Shown: one piece after another, positions 24,408 to 34,008 of the stretch
Position numbering within the stretch: the stretch's first letter is position 1
Layout: the number at the start of each line of letters is the position of its first letter
DNA from: Verrucomicrobiota bacterium
GTDB lineage: Bacteria > Verrucomicrobiota > Verrucomicrobiia > Verrucomicrobiales > DEV007
Direction: 5' to 3'
DNA length: 64,000 bases
Assembly (NCBI GenBank): GCA_018970725.1
Contig: JAGWVU010000003.1
Span: forward strand, 115,712-179,711
Notes under the pieces: model-generated
The model's input: only the letters and a program-made list of their open reading frames with translations
What the model was told of the DNA's origin: nothing
Databases searched by the model: none
Made by a program: the position numbers and the translations under genes

Positions 24408-25397
24408 ATGGGAAATTCCGACTCCAAGTCGACCGCCGGGCGCCCGAAGGTGATCGATTCGTTCAGTGTCCGGGAATTCTTCGAACGGCACGGGAAAGAC
24501 CTCCGGATGCGTCTGGTGGGGGACGATAGCGGGTTCGGCCGCCTGATCCGGGAGCCAACCATCAACCGGCCCGGTCTCGCTCTGGCCGGCTATTACAATT
24601 ATTTCGCGTTCATGCGGGTGCAGGTCATCGGCAAGGCGGAGCGTTCCTTTTTGAAGAGTCTCGACCCGGAGGAGCGCTTGCGGCGATTCGAGGAGTTCTG
24701 TCGGCAGGAGATTCCGTGCATCGTCGTGAGCCGGGGAGAGACGCTTCCGGATGAAATGCTGGAGATCGCCAACCGGATGGGGATCTCCGTCTTCCGGACG
24801 ACCATGGTGACAATGAATTTCATCAATGCCGCGACCATCCAGTTGGAGTGGGATTTTGCGCCCACCCTCAGCGTGCACGGTTGCATGGTCGATGTGCTGG
24901 GCGTCGGCGTGTTGATCCGGGGAAGCAGCGGGAGCGGCAAAAGCGAGTGTGTGCTTTCCCTGTTGCGGCGCGGGGCCAGTCTGGTGGCGGACGACAAGGT
25001 GGACCTCCGCAACATCGAGAACCGGGAGATCATCGGGATGGCGCCCGAAATGGGGCGTTACCACATGGAAGTGAGGGGGTTGGGAATCATCAACGTCGCC
25101 GCGCTGTTCGGAATTGGTTCGATCCGGCTGGAGAAGCGCTTGGAACTGGTCTGCACCTTGAGGGTGATGTCGGATGCCGACGAGATCGATCGCCATGGAT
25201 TGGACCAGAAGTATTCCCACCTGCTCGGGCTGCGGATTCCGGAGGTCGAAATCCCGGTGGCTCCGGGGCGGGACGTGTCCCAGTTGGTGGAAGTGGCCGC
25301 TCTCGACCAGAAATTGCGCAGTTATGGTTATAATGCGGCGGTGGAACTTGACAAAAAGCTAATCAAGATGATGCGGGAGCGTAGCGGCATCGGATGA
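24408..25397 (+). CDS. hprK: HPr kinase/phosphorylase
   Basis: The 329-residue product has the N-terminal HprK domain and a C-terminal kinase domain with Walker A GSSGSGKS (residues 172-179), the conserved H157 in VHGCMVDV, the aspartate pair VADDKVDL and the family signature MEVRGLGIINVAALFG. It phosphorylates and dephosphorylates a serine of HPr in response to energy state. Its target, HPr, is encoded 132 bases downstream with a suitable serine. In Verrucomicrobia-type genomes without sugar permeases this system is thought to be regulatory. Confidence 0.94.
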   Translation: MGNSDSKSTAGRPKVIDSFSVREFFERHGKDLRMRLVGDDSGFGRLIREPTINRPGLALAGYYNYFAFMRVQVIGKAERSFLKSLDPEERLRRFEEFCRQEIPCIVVSRGETLPDEMLEIANRMGISVFRTTMVTMNFINAATIQLEWDFAPTLSVHGCMVDVLGVGVLIRGSSGSGKSECVLSLLRRGASLVADDKVDLRNIENREIIGMAPEMGRYHMEVRGLGIINVAALFGIGSIRLEKRLELVCTLRVMSDADEIDRHGLDQKYSHLLGLRIPEVEIPVAPGRDVSQLVEVAALDQKLRSYGYNAAVELDKKLIKMMRERSGIG

Positions 25398-25529
25398 GCG
25401 TTTTTTCGGGAAGGGCGCCGCGCTTGTGGCCATAGGGGGAGGGGACTTCGAGAGCCGCCATCCGCTTCCCGCGAAAGAATTCCAAATCAACCCCCGCGAG
25501 GGAAACCCCAGTAGCCGGAGACCATTGCC

Positions 25530-25799
25530 ATGGCAGTGAGCAAAAAATTCAAAATCACCAACAAGCAAGGGCTGCATGCGCGCCCGGCGGCCATGTTCGT
25601 GCGTGCGGCGGCCCGCTATTCGTCCGAGATTTGGGTGACCAAGGACGATGACGAGGTCAATGGAAAGAGCATCATGGGGCTCATGATGCTCGCCGCGGAA
25701 TACGGTTCCGAAGTCGAGGTCCGTGCAGAAGGCGCGGATGAGCAGGCGGCCATCGAGGAGTTGGACCGGCTCTTTGCCGGTGGCTTCGGCAATGTCTGA
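25530..25799 (+). CDS. ptsH: Phosphocarrier protein HPr
   Basis: The 89-residue product has the active-site histidine H16 in KQGLHARPAAMFV and the regulatory serine S47 in NGKSIMGLMMLAA, the target site for HprK. It shuttles phosphate from Enzyme I, encoded directly downstream. Both phosphorylation sites are intact. It sits between hprK and ptsI on one strand, so the three are probably an operon. Confidence 0.96.
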   Translation: MAVSKKFKITNKQGLHARPAAMFVRAAARYSSEIWVTKDDDEVNGKSIMGLMMLAAEYGSEVEVRAEGADEQAAIEELDRLFAGGFGNV

Positions 25800-25826
25800 G
25801 TGGGTGTTGATGACGGAGTTGTGCTG

Positions 25827-27590
25827 ATGAACCGGGGCTCGGAGGAGGTGCGTCTCAAGGGCTTGGGTGTTTCACCCGGGATCGTCCGTGCCCGCGTGGT
25901 GGTGCGTGACAACTCGTTGATCGAGCCCGAGACGTATGCCATCCGGCCCTCCGACGTTCCGGGCGAGCATGCCCGGCTCGATGCCGCGTTGGCGGAGACC
26001 CGGCGCCAAATCGTTTCCCTGCAGAACCAGATTCGCGTCGCGGCCGGGGACGACGCCGACATCTTCGATTTCCATCTGCTCATGCTCGAGGACCAGATCG
26101 TGCTTGACCAGATCTTCGAGAAGGTCGGCAAGGAGCAGATCAACATCGAGTCCGCCCTCTACCAGGTCATCAATACATCGATCGAGGTGATGCGCAGGGT
26201 GCAGGATCCGTATCTCAAAGAGCGCGCCGTCGACCTGGGCGACGTGATGCGCCGGGTCCTCGCCAACCTCAAACCGGGGGCCGGCGAGTCCAATGCGGAG
26301 CATCGGGTCAAGCACCCCCACATCCTCGCGGCCGCGGACTTCTCGCCGACGGAAATCGCCTCCATGGATCGCTCCCTCGTGCTGGCCTATGCCACGGAGA
26401 CGGGGAACCAGACCTGCCATGCTGCCATCATCGCCCGATCCCTCGGGATTCCGGCAGTGGTCGGGCTCCACGAATTCGACGGTCATTTTCACACTGGCGA
26501 CGAGGTTTTGCTCGACGGCTACGGCGGGGTAGTCATCACCAATCCGCGCCCGGAGACCATCGAGCATTACGCCCAAATCGAGGCGGAGCATGGAGCCATC
26601 CGGGAGCAGTTGAGTCACCTCGTTGGAGAGCGAGCCATTACGTCGGACGGGCAGGCGGTGGTTCTGTCCTCCAATCTCGAGTTTTCGCGGGAAATTGACC
26701 GGGTCCGCCAGGTTGGGGCGGAGGGGGTCGGTCTTTACCGGACCGAGTTTTTCTACCTCGACCGCACGTTTCTGCCGGAAGAGGATGCGCTGTTCGAGGA
26801 CTACGGCAAAGTGGCCCGGGCGGCGAGTCCGCACGGGGTCATCATCCGGACCTTGGATGCGGGTGGCGACAAGCTACCCTCCTCGATCCAGCACGGCACC
26901 GAGCACAACCCTTTCCTCGGTTGGCGGGGGATCCGGGTTTGCCTCGAGGAGGCTGAGATGTTCCGGACCCAACTCCGGGCCATCCTGCGGGCCAGCGCCG
27001 AGGGGAAGGTGTCCATCATGTTCCCCCTCGTCTCCAGTCTCGAGGAGCTTCTCGAAGCGAAGTCCCGGCTGGAGGAGGCCAAGGCCTCGCTGCGTTCCGA
27101 TGGGCTGCCCTTCGACGAGAAGATTCAAGTCGGGGTGATGGTCGAGGTGCCCAGCGCGGTCATGATTGCCGATGTTCTCGCCCGGGAGGTCGATTTCTTC
27201 AGCATCGGGACCAACGATTTGGTGCAATACACCATCGCGGTCGACCGCGTGAACGAGCGGGTCGCCGGGCTCTATGCCCCGCATCATCCAGCCATCGTGC
27301 GGATGATCAAGCGGGTTGCGGAGGCTGCGGCCGCCTGCGGGATCTGGGTCGGTGTCTGCGGGGAGATGGCCGGAGACGTTCTTTCCACTCCGTTGCTCCT
27401 CGGGCTCGGGATTACCGAGTTGAGTGTCAGTCCGGGGCAAATCCTTCCCGTGAAGCGGGCCATCCGGGCGCTCCATCGTGCCGAATGCGAGCAATTCGTC
27501 ACGGAGATCCTGCAACTTACCACGGTGGAGGCGATCAACGTCCGCTGCCGGGAACTGGCCTTGAGCCGATATCCCGAGCTGCTCCGCTGA
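25827..27590 (+). CDS. ptsI: Phosphoenolpyruvate-protein phosphotransferase (Enzyme I)
   Basis: The 587-residue product carries the phosphohistidine domain with active-site H198 in GNQTCHAAIIARSLGIPAVVG (the usual family reading is TSHTAI). The PEP-binding barrel has GVGLYRTEFFYL, IRTLDAGGDK, and SIGTNDLVQYTIAVDR. It passes phosphate from PEP to HPr. An ATG at 25827 with GGAG 9 bases upstream was chosen; a GTG at 25800, touching the ptsH stop, is the alternative. No Enzyme II gene is in the window. Confidence 0.95.
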   Translation: MNRGSEEVRLKGLGVSPGIVRARVVVRDNSLIEPETYAIRPSDVPGEHARLDAALAETRRQIVSLQNQIRVAAGDDADIFDFHLLMLEDQIVLDQIFEKVGKEQINIESALYQVINTSIEVMRRVQDPYLKERAVDLGDVMRRVLANLKPGAGESNAEHRVKHPHILAAADFSPTEIASMDRSLVLAYATETGNQTCHAAIIARSLGIPAVVGLHEFDGHFHTGDEVLLDGYGGVVITNPRPETIEHYAQIEAEHGAIREQLSHLVGERAITSDGQAVVLSSNLEFSREIDRVRQVGAEGVGLYRTEFFYLDRTFLPEEDALFEDYGKVARAASPHGVIIRTLDAGGDKLPSSIQHGTEHNPFLGWRGIRVCLEEAEMFRTQLRAILRASAEGKVSIMFPLVSSLEELLEAKSRLEEAKASLRSDGLPFDEKIQVGVMVEVPSAVMIADVLAREVDFFSIGTNDLVQYTIAVDRVNERVAGLYAPHHPAIVRMIKRVAEAAAACGIWVGVCGEMAGDVLSTPLLLGLGITELSVSPGQILPVKRAIRALHRAECEQFVTEILQLTTVEAINVRCRELALSRYPELLR

Positions 27591-27617
27591 GAATTCCCAG
27601 GAAGATGGCTCGGAAAG

Positions 27618-28637
27618 CTACAGGAGTTCCGGTTGCGGATTCTTCGGCAGCGGCGCTCCCAGCTTGGTGTAGGCTTTGGGCATCGATACCCGGCCGCGCG
27701 GAGTCCGCTTGATGTAGCCTTGCATGATGAGGTAGGGTTCGTAAACCTCCTCGATGGTCGATTCATCCTCGCCGACGGAGACCGCGAGCGAGCTGAGACC
27801 GACCGGACCGCCTTCGAACTTGAAAACCAGGGCCTCCAGCAAACGGACGTCCATTTCGTCCAATCCCTCGGCATCGATCTCCAGCATCTTGAGGGCTTTG
27901 TCTGCCACTTCCCGGGTGATCACGTTGTTCGCCCGGACCTGCGCGTAGTCCCGGACCCAGCGCAGCAGATTGTTCGCCACGCGGGGGGTTCCCCGGCTCC
28001 GGGCGGCCACTTCCCTCGCTCCCTCGGTCTCGATCTCCACTTCGAGAAGGTTCGCGGAGCGTTCCACGATGAGGCTGAGTTGGTCGATGGCATAGTAATC
28101 CAGGCGATTGATCGTCCCAAACCGGGACCGGAGTGGAGCGGTCAACATTCCCGAACGGGTGGTGGCGCCGACCAAGGTGAATTTGGGCAGGTTCAATTGG
28201 ATCGTCCGGGCATTCGGCCCTTGGTCGATGATGATGTCGAGCTTGAAGTCCTCCATCGCGGGATAGAGGTATTCCTCGATGCTCGGATGGAGGCGGTGGA
28301 TCTCGTCGATGAACAGGACATCCCCCGCGGCGAGTTTTGTGAGGATCCCCGCTAGGTCTCCGGCCTTGTCGATTTGCGGACCGCTCGTGATATGGATTTG
28401 CGCCTCGGCCGCCTGCGCGAGGATGTTGGCCAGCGTTGTCTTGCCCAGGCCCGGAGGTCCACTGAGCAGGACGTGGCTGACGACATCGCCCCGCTGGCGG
28501 GCGGCCTCGACCATGAGAATGAGCCGTTCCGTGATCTTTTCCTGACCCACGAAGTCTTGGAACTGACTGGGGCGCAGGGAAAGATCGAAACTCGATTTGG
28601 GAGCGGCGACGGTGCGGGTGTAAAAGGGATCGCTCAC
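27618..28637 (-). CDS. ruvB: Holliday junction branch migration helicase RuvB
   Basis: The 339-residue product is a standard RuvB. It has [15 protein letters not shown] at the start, Walker A GPPGLGKT (60-67), Walker [11 protein letters not shown], sensor 1 [20 protein letters not shown] and the C-terminal winged-helix region ending in [16 protein letters not shown]. As a hexameric motor it drives branch migration with RuvA during recombination repair. ruvA and ruvC are not adjacent. It converges on ptsI with 27 bases between the stops. Confidence 0.97.
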   Translation of the reverse strand: MSDPFYTRTVAAPKSSFDLSLRPSQFQDFVGQEKITERLILMVEAARQRGDVVSHVLLSGPPGLGKTTLANILAQAAEAQIHITSGPQIDKAGDLAGILTKLAAGDVLFIDEIHRLHPSIEEYLYPAMEDFKLDIIIDQGPNARTIQLNLPKFTLVGATTRSGMLTAPLRSRFGTINRLDYYAIDQLSLIVERSANLLEVEIETEGAREVAARSRGTPRVANNLLRWVRDYAQVRANNVITREVADKALKMLEIDAEGLDEMDVRLLEALVFKFEGGPVGLSSLAVSVGEDESTIEEVYEPYLIMQGYIKRTPRGRVSMPKAYTKLGAPLPKNPQPELL

Positions 28638-28951
28638 GGTGCGATTTCAGAATTACTGGAGAAACCGGTGAAAGATAGGGGAGAAAATCGGATATTGGAC
28701 CAAGGGGCGTGATTTTTGCTCAATTTTGTTTTACATTCGTGAGTCTCAAATCAAATTAGGAATGGATTGATTTCGTCCTGAGTTGCCCCGTCGTCCGGGG
28801 CTGTCCGTAAAAGGCTACTGGAGTTGGAACGTGCTGAGTGGTCGGTGGTTCCAGATCTCCGGAGAATAACCTTGACCGGACGGTCCCTTTACGCAGAGTG
28901 GGCGCTGCTGGTGAGGTCGTCCAACACCCTGCCACGCTCATTCCGTTTCTC
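28638..28951. other. Intergenic region between ruvB and bamA
   Basis: This 314-base divergent region must hold the promoters of ruvB and bamA. It includes an AT-rich tract at about 28705-28775, the lowest GC in this part of the window, and a short hairpin GCCCCG-TCGTC-CGGGGC at 28785-28801. No convincing -35/-10 pair, small gene or RNA was recognised. Confidence 0.5.
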
Positions 28952-31237
28952 ATGAACATGTTCAATTTGTTGAAATCCGCGGTCTTGCTTGCCTTGCTTC
29001 TCGCGTGGGTCCCGGTCCTGCCGGTTGCGGCGCAGACGGTCGCGGGCAAGAACGTGACGGCGATCGATGTGGAATACGTTGGGCCGCAGAGTGTCGCGCC
29101 GGAGCGTCTGCTGTCGAACATGGCGACCAAGGTTGGGCATCCCTTCTCTCAATCGGTGGTCGAAGATGACATCAAGAATCTCTACGCGAGCGGGATGGTC
29201 GAGAGCATCCGGGTGCTCACTGAACCGGCCGGAGCCGGTGTCAGGGTAATCGTGAAGGTTCAGACCCGGACTTCTCTTGGGAAAGTTTCGTTCGAGGGCA
29301 ACACCGCGTTCTCCGAGGGCAAGCTGCGCAATAAAGTGGAGATGAATCCGGGTGGCGTGCTCGATGAAGGCAAGGTTCAGGAGGGGCAGCGCAAGATCCA
29401 GGAGCTCTACGAGAATTCCGGATACACTGGCACGACTGTTTCCTACGAGACGCGGGCTTCCGGCTCCAATGGGTTCTCCGAGGTGGTCTACAAGATCGCC
29501 GAGGGAACCAAGAGTGTCCTTCGGGATGTCGAGTTTGTCGGCAATACGGCCTTCAGCTCGAAGGAGTTGAGGAAGCAGATGAAGTCTAAGGAGGCGTCAT
29601 TGCTTCCCGCGATCGGCAAGCGTGGCAAGGTCAACGAGGATCAGATCGATGATGATCTTGAGGCAATCGAGCGTTTCTACAAGGACCGGGGTTATCTGAA
29701 TGCCAAGATTGTCGATACCCGTCGGATTCGGGTCGATGGAAAGAAGGTCGATCTTGTGGTGACGATCGACGAGGGCAAGGTCTACAACGTCCACAGCGTG
29801 CGTGTCAGCGGAGCCCGGGCATTCTCGATTGCCGACCTGACGCCCTATCTGAAGACCCGGGCCGCCCAAGTGTTCTCCGCTGCCAGCGTCGAGTCCGATC
29901 TCCAGGCGCTCCGGGACTACTATGGCTCCCGAGGCTATGCCGATGCTTCCGTTGTCCCGGTTCTGGACAGTGCCGGCGGCACGGATGTGGACATTGTTTA
30001 CGAAATCACCGAGGGCGCAAAGTTCTACCTCGGCAAGATCGATATCGAGGGCAACTCGAAGACAAAGGACAAGGTGATCCGCAACGAATTTCCCGGCCAG
30101 CCGGGGGAGGTGTTCAATGCGCCGAAGATGATGGCGGGCAAGAAACGTCTCGAGAACATCGGGTATTTCTCCAATGTCGATGTGAGCCCGACCGACTCGG
30201 CTCAGGAGGGTTACAAGGACGTGAACATCGATGTCGTGGAGAAGCCGACCGGTTCCTTGAACTTCGGGGCTGGATTCAGTTCGATCGACAACTTGGTCGG
30301 GTTCGTGGAAGTGACCCAGACCAACTTCGACATCGGGAACTGGCCCAGTTTCACAGGGGCCGGCCAGCGGTTCCGTGCTGCGGCGCGAATCGGGACGCAG
30401 CGCCGGGACCTCATGTTGAACTTGACCGAGCCGTGGTTCCTTGACCGGCCCCTCGCGCTGGGTGGTGAAGTGTTTTACCGGAATCTGTCCTTCTTGAGCG
30501 ACTACTTCGACCAGACCAATGCGGGTGGAGCGATCAATCTTCGCAAGCCTCTTGGCGAGCACAGCAACATCGCATTGGAATACAAGCTGCAGTCCACCAG
30601 CATTGACGTGACCGACGACGCATCGGATCTTTTGAAGGCGGAGGACGGTGATTACTTGCAGAGCCTGCTCGGCGCGACCTACGCCCACGATACGAGGGAT
30701 GACCTGTTCCTCACCCGCACCGGTCACCGGATTGATGGCGGCGTCTCCTATTCCGGGCTTGGTGGGGATGTGGAGGATTTCCATCTCGAGGGGGGGGCAG
30801 TGCAGTTCGTTCATCTGCCCTTTGACTCGATCCTCAGTGTTGAGGGGCATTTCCATGCGGTCTTCGGTGACAATGTCCCCATCTTCGACCGGGAGTTCCT
30901 CGGTGGGGCCAACAACCTTCGCGGCTTTAATTTCCGGGATGTCGGCCCGAAGGACAATCTGGGAGAGCCCATCGGTGGCCAAACCTCGACTTGGGCCAGT
31001 GTGGAATACACCGTCCCCATTATGCCCCAGCTTCGCGGTGCGGTCTTTTACGACATGGGGATGGTCGCTGCTGATGCTGCTTCTTTCGATGGCGACTGGA
31101 ACTCCGATGCCGGTATCGGTCTCCGGGTCTTCCTTCCTGTCGGTCCCCTTCGTCTCGACTACGCCATCCCCTTGGCGGCGGACGAGTTCAACGATTCGAC
31201 CGGGCGCTTTCAGTTCAACATCGGTTATCGTTTCTAA
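28952..31237 (+). CDS. bamA: Outer membrane protein assembly factor BamA
   Basis: The 761-residue product has a signal peptide (residues 1-27, ending near VAAQ), five POTRA-type repeats (for example KVSFEGNTAFSEGKLRNKVEMNPGG and VEFVGNTAFSSKELRKQM) and a C-terminal Omp85 beta-barrel. The barrel carries the conserved FLGGANNLRGFNFRDVGP segment and a terminal aromatic FNIGYRF that directs barrel assembly. It inserts barrel proteins into the outer membrane, showing a Gram-negative envelope. skp and lpxD follow, the classical gene order. Confidence 0.95.
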   Translation: MNMFNLLKSAVLLALLLAWVPVLPVAAQTVAGKNVTAIDVEYVGPQSVAPERLLSNMATKVGHPFSQSVVEDDIKNLYASGMVESIRVLTEPAGAGVRVIVKVQTRTSLGKVSFEGNTAFSEGKLRNKVEMNPGGVLDEGKVQEGQRKIQELYENSGYTGTTVSYETRASGSNGFSEVVYKIAEGTKSVLRDVEFVGNTAFSSKELRKQMKSKEASLLPAIGKRGKVNEDQIDDDLEAIERFYKDRGYLNAKIVDTRRIRVDGKKVDLVVTIDEGKVYNVHSVRVSGARAFSIADLTPYLKTRAAQVFSAASVESDLQALRDYYGSRGYADASVVPVLDSAGGTDVDIVYEITEGAKFYLGKIDIEGNSKTKDKVIRNEFPGQPGEVFNAPKMMAGKKRLENIGYFSNVDVSPTDSAQEGYKDVNIDVVEKPTGSLNFGAGFSSIDNLVGFVEVTQTNFDIGNWPSFTGAGQRFRAAARIGTQRRDLMLNLTEPWFLDRPLALGGEVFYRNLSFLSDYFDQTNAGGAINLRKPLGEHSNIALEYKLQSTSIDVTDDASDLLKAEDGDYLQSLLGATYAHDTRDDLFLTRTGHRIDGGVSYSGLGGDVEDFHLEGGAVQFVHLPFDSILSVEGHFHAVFGDNVPIFDREFLGGANNLRGFNFRDVGPKDNLGEPIGGQTSTWASVEYTVPIMPQLRGAVFYDMGMVAADAASFDGDWNSDAGIGLRVFLPVGPLRLDYAIPLAADEFNDSTGRFQFNIGYRF

Positions 31238-31295
31238 GACGCGTGGGGGCTCTGGCCTTTTTCTGTGCCGCCGGAAAAACAGTGTTAGGAAGTTC

Positions 31296-31323
31296 TTGAA
31301 ATCCGGCGGGTGCTTTTTACACT
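31296..31323 (+). promoter_or_regulatory. Possible sigma-70 promoter for skp
   Basis: TTGAAA at 31296-31301 and TACACT at 31318-31323 are separated by 16 bases, leaving a leader of about 35 bases before the skp ATG. The match is fair (5 of 6 and 4 of 6 bases). It would allow skp to be expressed apart from bamA. Confidence 0.45.
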
Positions 31324-31365
31324 CCTCACGCCCAACTCACCCAATTAATAGAAACCATTTGATCC

Positions 31366-31992
31366 ATGAAATTCAGGATTCTTACCACTTGCCTCCTTGC
31401 AGCGGCTGCATTCACTGCCGGACAGGCTCAGGCTCAACAACCCGCCAAGATCGGTCTCGTAGATTTTGCGCGTCTGCAGCGTGAATTCTATCGTACCGAC
31501 CTCGAGCGGAAATCGTTTCAAGCCAAACGGGATGAAGAGCGTAAGAAGGTTGAAGAACGTCGCCTGAAATTCAAGGAGTTGCTTGATCTTCAGGCCGGAG
31601 CCCAGAAGAAGCTCAAGGATCCCACCCTGAGCGACGACGCCAAGAAGAAGGTGGTTGAAGAGGCTACCGAACGTCAGGGCCAACTCCAGAGCCTTCAGCA
31701 GGAGTTGCTCGAGCTGGAGGGCAAGATCAATGCCGAGTTGGCGGCCAAGGCCAACGATGTGCAAAAGAGCCTGACGGAAGAAATTTACAACACCATCGGT
31801 GAAGTGGCCAAGGCCAAGTCCTACGATCTGGTGTTGAACCGCACCTTCGGCATCAACGGAGTCCCGACCGTCGCCTACAGCAGCACCACCAACCTGACTG
31901 ACTTGACCGAGGAAGTGGGCAAGAAGCTCAATTCCAAAGCCCCGGCCGGATGGACGCCTCCCAAAGAGGGTGAAGCGGACATCAAGCCCTGA
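31366..31992 (+). CDS. skp: Periplasmic chaperone Skp/OmpH family
   Basis: The 208-residue product has a signal peptide (cleavage near QAQA-QQ) followed by the family start KIGLVDFARLQREFYRTDL, where the usual reading is IAVVDMQRVL. A long charged helical region from about residue 45 to 150 should form the coiled-coil tentacles of the trimeric chaperone. A C-terminal AKSYDLVLNRTFG segment returns to the body. It carries unfolded outer membrane proteins to BamA. It has a likely promoter of its own and ends at a strong terminator. Confidence 0.87.
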   Translation: MKFRILTTCLLAAAAFTAGQAQAQQPAKIGLVDFARLQREFYRTDLERKSFQAKRDEERKKVEERRLKFKELLDLQAGAQKKLKDPTLSDDAKKKVVEEATERQGQLQSLQQELLELEGKINAELAAKANDVQKSLTEEIYNTIGEVAKAKSYDLVLNRTFGINGVPTVAYSSTTNLTDLTEEVGKKLNSKAPAGWTPPKEGEADIKP

Positions 31993-32027
31993 TCGGCCCG
32001 CTGCTTCGTTCATAGCTGCTTGATTTG

Positions 32028-32057
32028 GGGACGGTGGGTGCACACCGTCCCTTTTTT
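32028..32057 (+). terminator. Intrinsic terminator between skp and lpxD
   Basis: A perfect 9-base stem GGGACGGTG / CACCGTCCC with a 6-base loop is followed directly by TTTTTT (32052-32057). It lies 36 bases after the skp stop and 28 bases before the lpxD start, so it should end most transcripts from bamA-skp. Confidence 0.85.
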
Positions 32058-32085
32058 GTGGTAGGCGACCTCTTTCCTCCAAGTT

Positions 32086-33162
32086 ATGTCAATCAACATG
32101 GAACTCACGGTCTCAGATCTTGTCACCCTGGTTCATGGGCGTCTCATCCAGGGGGATCCGGACCTTGTGTTGCGCTCGTTCGATGCCCTCCGCGAGTGCG
32201 GGCCGGACGGCTTGAGCTTTTTCGGGAACGAGCTTTATCAAAAGGATTTCGAAGGAACCCGGGCCGGCGCGGTTCTCGTAGGGGGCAATGTAAAAAATGG
32301 TCCGTCATCCGCCGCTTTGGTGGAGGTCGATGACCCGGTCCTTGCCTTTGATCTGGTGGTGCGCCGTTTCGGGGCTCCGGAGATTCCCTTTCAACCAGGC
32401 GTTCACCCCACCGCAGTGATTGGTCAGGGGGTCCAATTCGATCCCGCCAAAGTCAGCATCGGGCCCTACGCCTGTCTCGCGGACGGGGTGGTGCTGGGGG
32501 AGGGAACCCGGTTGGGAGCCTTTGTCTCGCTCGGGCAATATGTTCATCTCGGGCGCGACTGTCGACTCCACGACCATGTTTCCGTTCGGGAGGGTTGTCG
32601 GTTGGGAAATCGGGTTGTGCTCCAAGGGGGCGCGGTGATCGGGGCGGACGGTTACGGCTACCAGTTCAAGGATGGGCGCCATCAGCCGATTCGGCAGGCG
32701 GGTATCGTGATTCTCGAAGACGACGTCGAGGTGGGGGCGAATTCAACCATCGACCGCGCGCGTTTTGGAGCCACGGTGATCGGGGAAGGAACGAAAATCG
32801 ATAATCTGGTCCAGGTCGGGCACAATGTCGTGACAGGCAAACACTGTTTGATCGTGGCGTTGTGCGGGCTGAGCGGAAGTTCCAAGCTGGGCAACTACGT
32901 CACCATGGCCGCTCAGGGCGGTGTCGCGGGACACGTGTCGGTTGGCGACGGAGCGATCCTCGGGGGACGGGTCGGGGTCATCTCGAATCTGGACGGTGGG
33001 GAGACCTACTTCGGCTACCCGGCCAAGACGCTGAAGGAGTGGGGGCGTCAGCAGGTCTACGCGAAGAAAGTTCCCAAGTTGCTCCAACGGGTGGCAGAAC
33101 TTGAGGCGAAACTCGAGTCACTCGAGGCCCGCTTGGCGGGGCGGGCCCAAAGCGGGGAATGA
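32086..33162 (+). CDS. lpxD: UDP-3-O-(3-hydroxyacyl)glucosamine N-acyltransferase
   Basis: The 358-residue product has the LpxD N-terminal uridine-binding domain and a left-handed beta-helix of hexapeptide repeats (residues about 105-300). The catalytic histidine is H246 in LVQVGHNVVTG, matching H239 of E. coli. The C-terminal helix KVPKLLQRVAELEAKLESLEARL completes the trimer. It adds the second acyl chain in lipid A synthesis, so the organism is expected to make lipopolysaccharide. Starts at 32086 and 32098 are both possible. It lies just after a terminator. Confidence 0.94.
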   Translation: MSINMELTVSDLVTLVHGRLIQGDPDLVLRSFDALRECGPDGLSFFGNELYQKDFEGTRAGAVLVGGNVKNGPSSAALVEVDDPVLAFDLVVRRFGAPEIPFQPGVHPTAVIGQGVQFDPAKVSIGPYACLADGVVLGEGTRLGAFVSLGQYVHLGRDCRLHDHVSVREGCRLGNRVVLQGGAVIGADGYGYQFKDGRHQPIRQAGIVILEDDVEVGANSTIDRARFGATVIGEGTKIDNLVQVGHNVVTGKHCLIVALCGLSGSSKLGNYVTMAAQGGVAGHVSVGDGAILGGRVGVISNLDGGETYFGYPAKTLKEWGRQQVYAKKVPKLLQRVAELEAKLESLEARLAGRAQSGE

Positions 33163-33229
33163 ACCTTGTCCGCGGTGAAGCACCGCTTTCCGGCTTGCTT
33201 CCGGGCCCGGCCTTTGCGACGATGGAGCC

Positions 33230-33997
33230 ATGGTTGGATGGACGCGCGTTTTGGGCTTGGCTCTGCTTCTCCCGGGGGTGTTGAAGGCGGCGGACGACCG
33301 GGTTTTCGAACTCCGGACCTATGTCACGAATGAGGGAAAGCTCCCCGATCTGTTGACCCGATTTCGAGATCACACCTGTGCCCTGTTTGCCAAACATGGG
33401 ATGGTCAATGTCGGTTACTGGGTTCCCATGGATGAAGCCGCGGGCTCCGCCAACACCCTGGTTTATCTGTTGGCTCATGAAAGCCGCGACGCAGCCAAGG
33501 TCAGTTGGAAGGGCTTCGGTGCCGACCCGGACTGGCAGAAGGCGAGGCAGGCCAGTGAGGAGAAAGGGAAGATTCTCGCCAAGGCCCCGGAGGCCGTCTT
33601 CCTGCGGATGAGCGACTTCAGTCCCGCCCTGCCGTCTCCGGGAGCGGGTGGTGACCGGGTTTTTGAACTGCGGACCTATCACACGCCTCCCGGAAAATTG
33701 GAGGCTTTGCATGCGCGTTTTCGTGACCATACCCTGGGCTTGTTTTCCAAGCATGGCATGACGCACATCGGCTACTGGAACCCAATGGCCGGAGAGAAGG
33801 GGGCGGGCGACACGCTGGTTTATTTGCTGGCGCATGACTCAAGGGACGCGGCGGCCCGTTCGTTCGCCGCCTTCCGGTCCGACCCGGACTGGATCGCCGC
33901 CAAAACGGCTTCGGAGAAGGGCGGGTCGTTGACCAAACAACCGGGCGGCGTGGAGAGTCTTTTTCTCAAGGCAACCGACTTTTCGCCCCTTAAATAA
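33230..33997 (+). CDS. Secreted protein with two NIPSNAP domains
   Basis: The 255-residue product has a signal peptide (residues 1-20). Two copies of a NIPSNAP domain follow: residues about 22-128 (RVFELRTYVTNEGKLPDLLTRFRDH) and 140-254 (RVFELRTYHTPPGKLEALHARFRDH). The domains are dimeric alpha/beta-barrel folds; the duplication would let one chain form the pseudo-dimer. Exported NIPSNAP proteins are common in Planctomycetes and Verrucomicrobia, but their function is not known. Confidence 0.85.
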   Translation: MVGWTRVLGLALLLPGVLKAADDRVFELRTYVTNEGKLPDLLTRFRDHTCALFAKHGMVNVGYWVPMDEAAGSANTLVYLLAHESRDAAKVSWKGFGADPDWQKARQASEEKGKILAKAPEAVFLRMSDFSPALPSPGAGGDRVFELRTYHTPPGKLEALHARFRDHTLGLFSKHGMTHIGYWNPMAGEKGAGDTLVYLLAHDSRDAAARSFAAFRSDPDWIAAKTASEKGGSLTKQPGGVESLFLKATDFSPLK

Positions 33998-34008
33998 GGT
34001 GGGATGAC

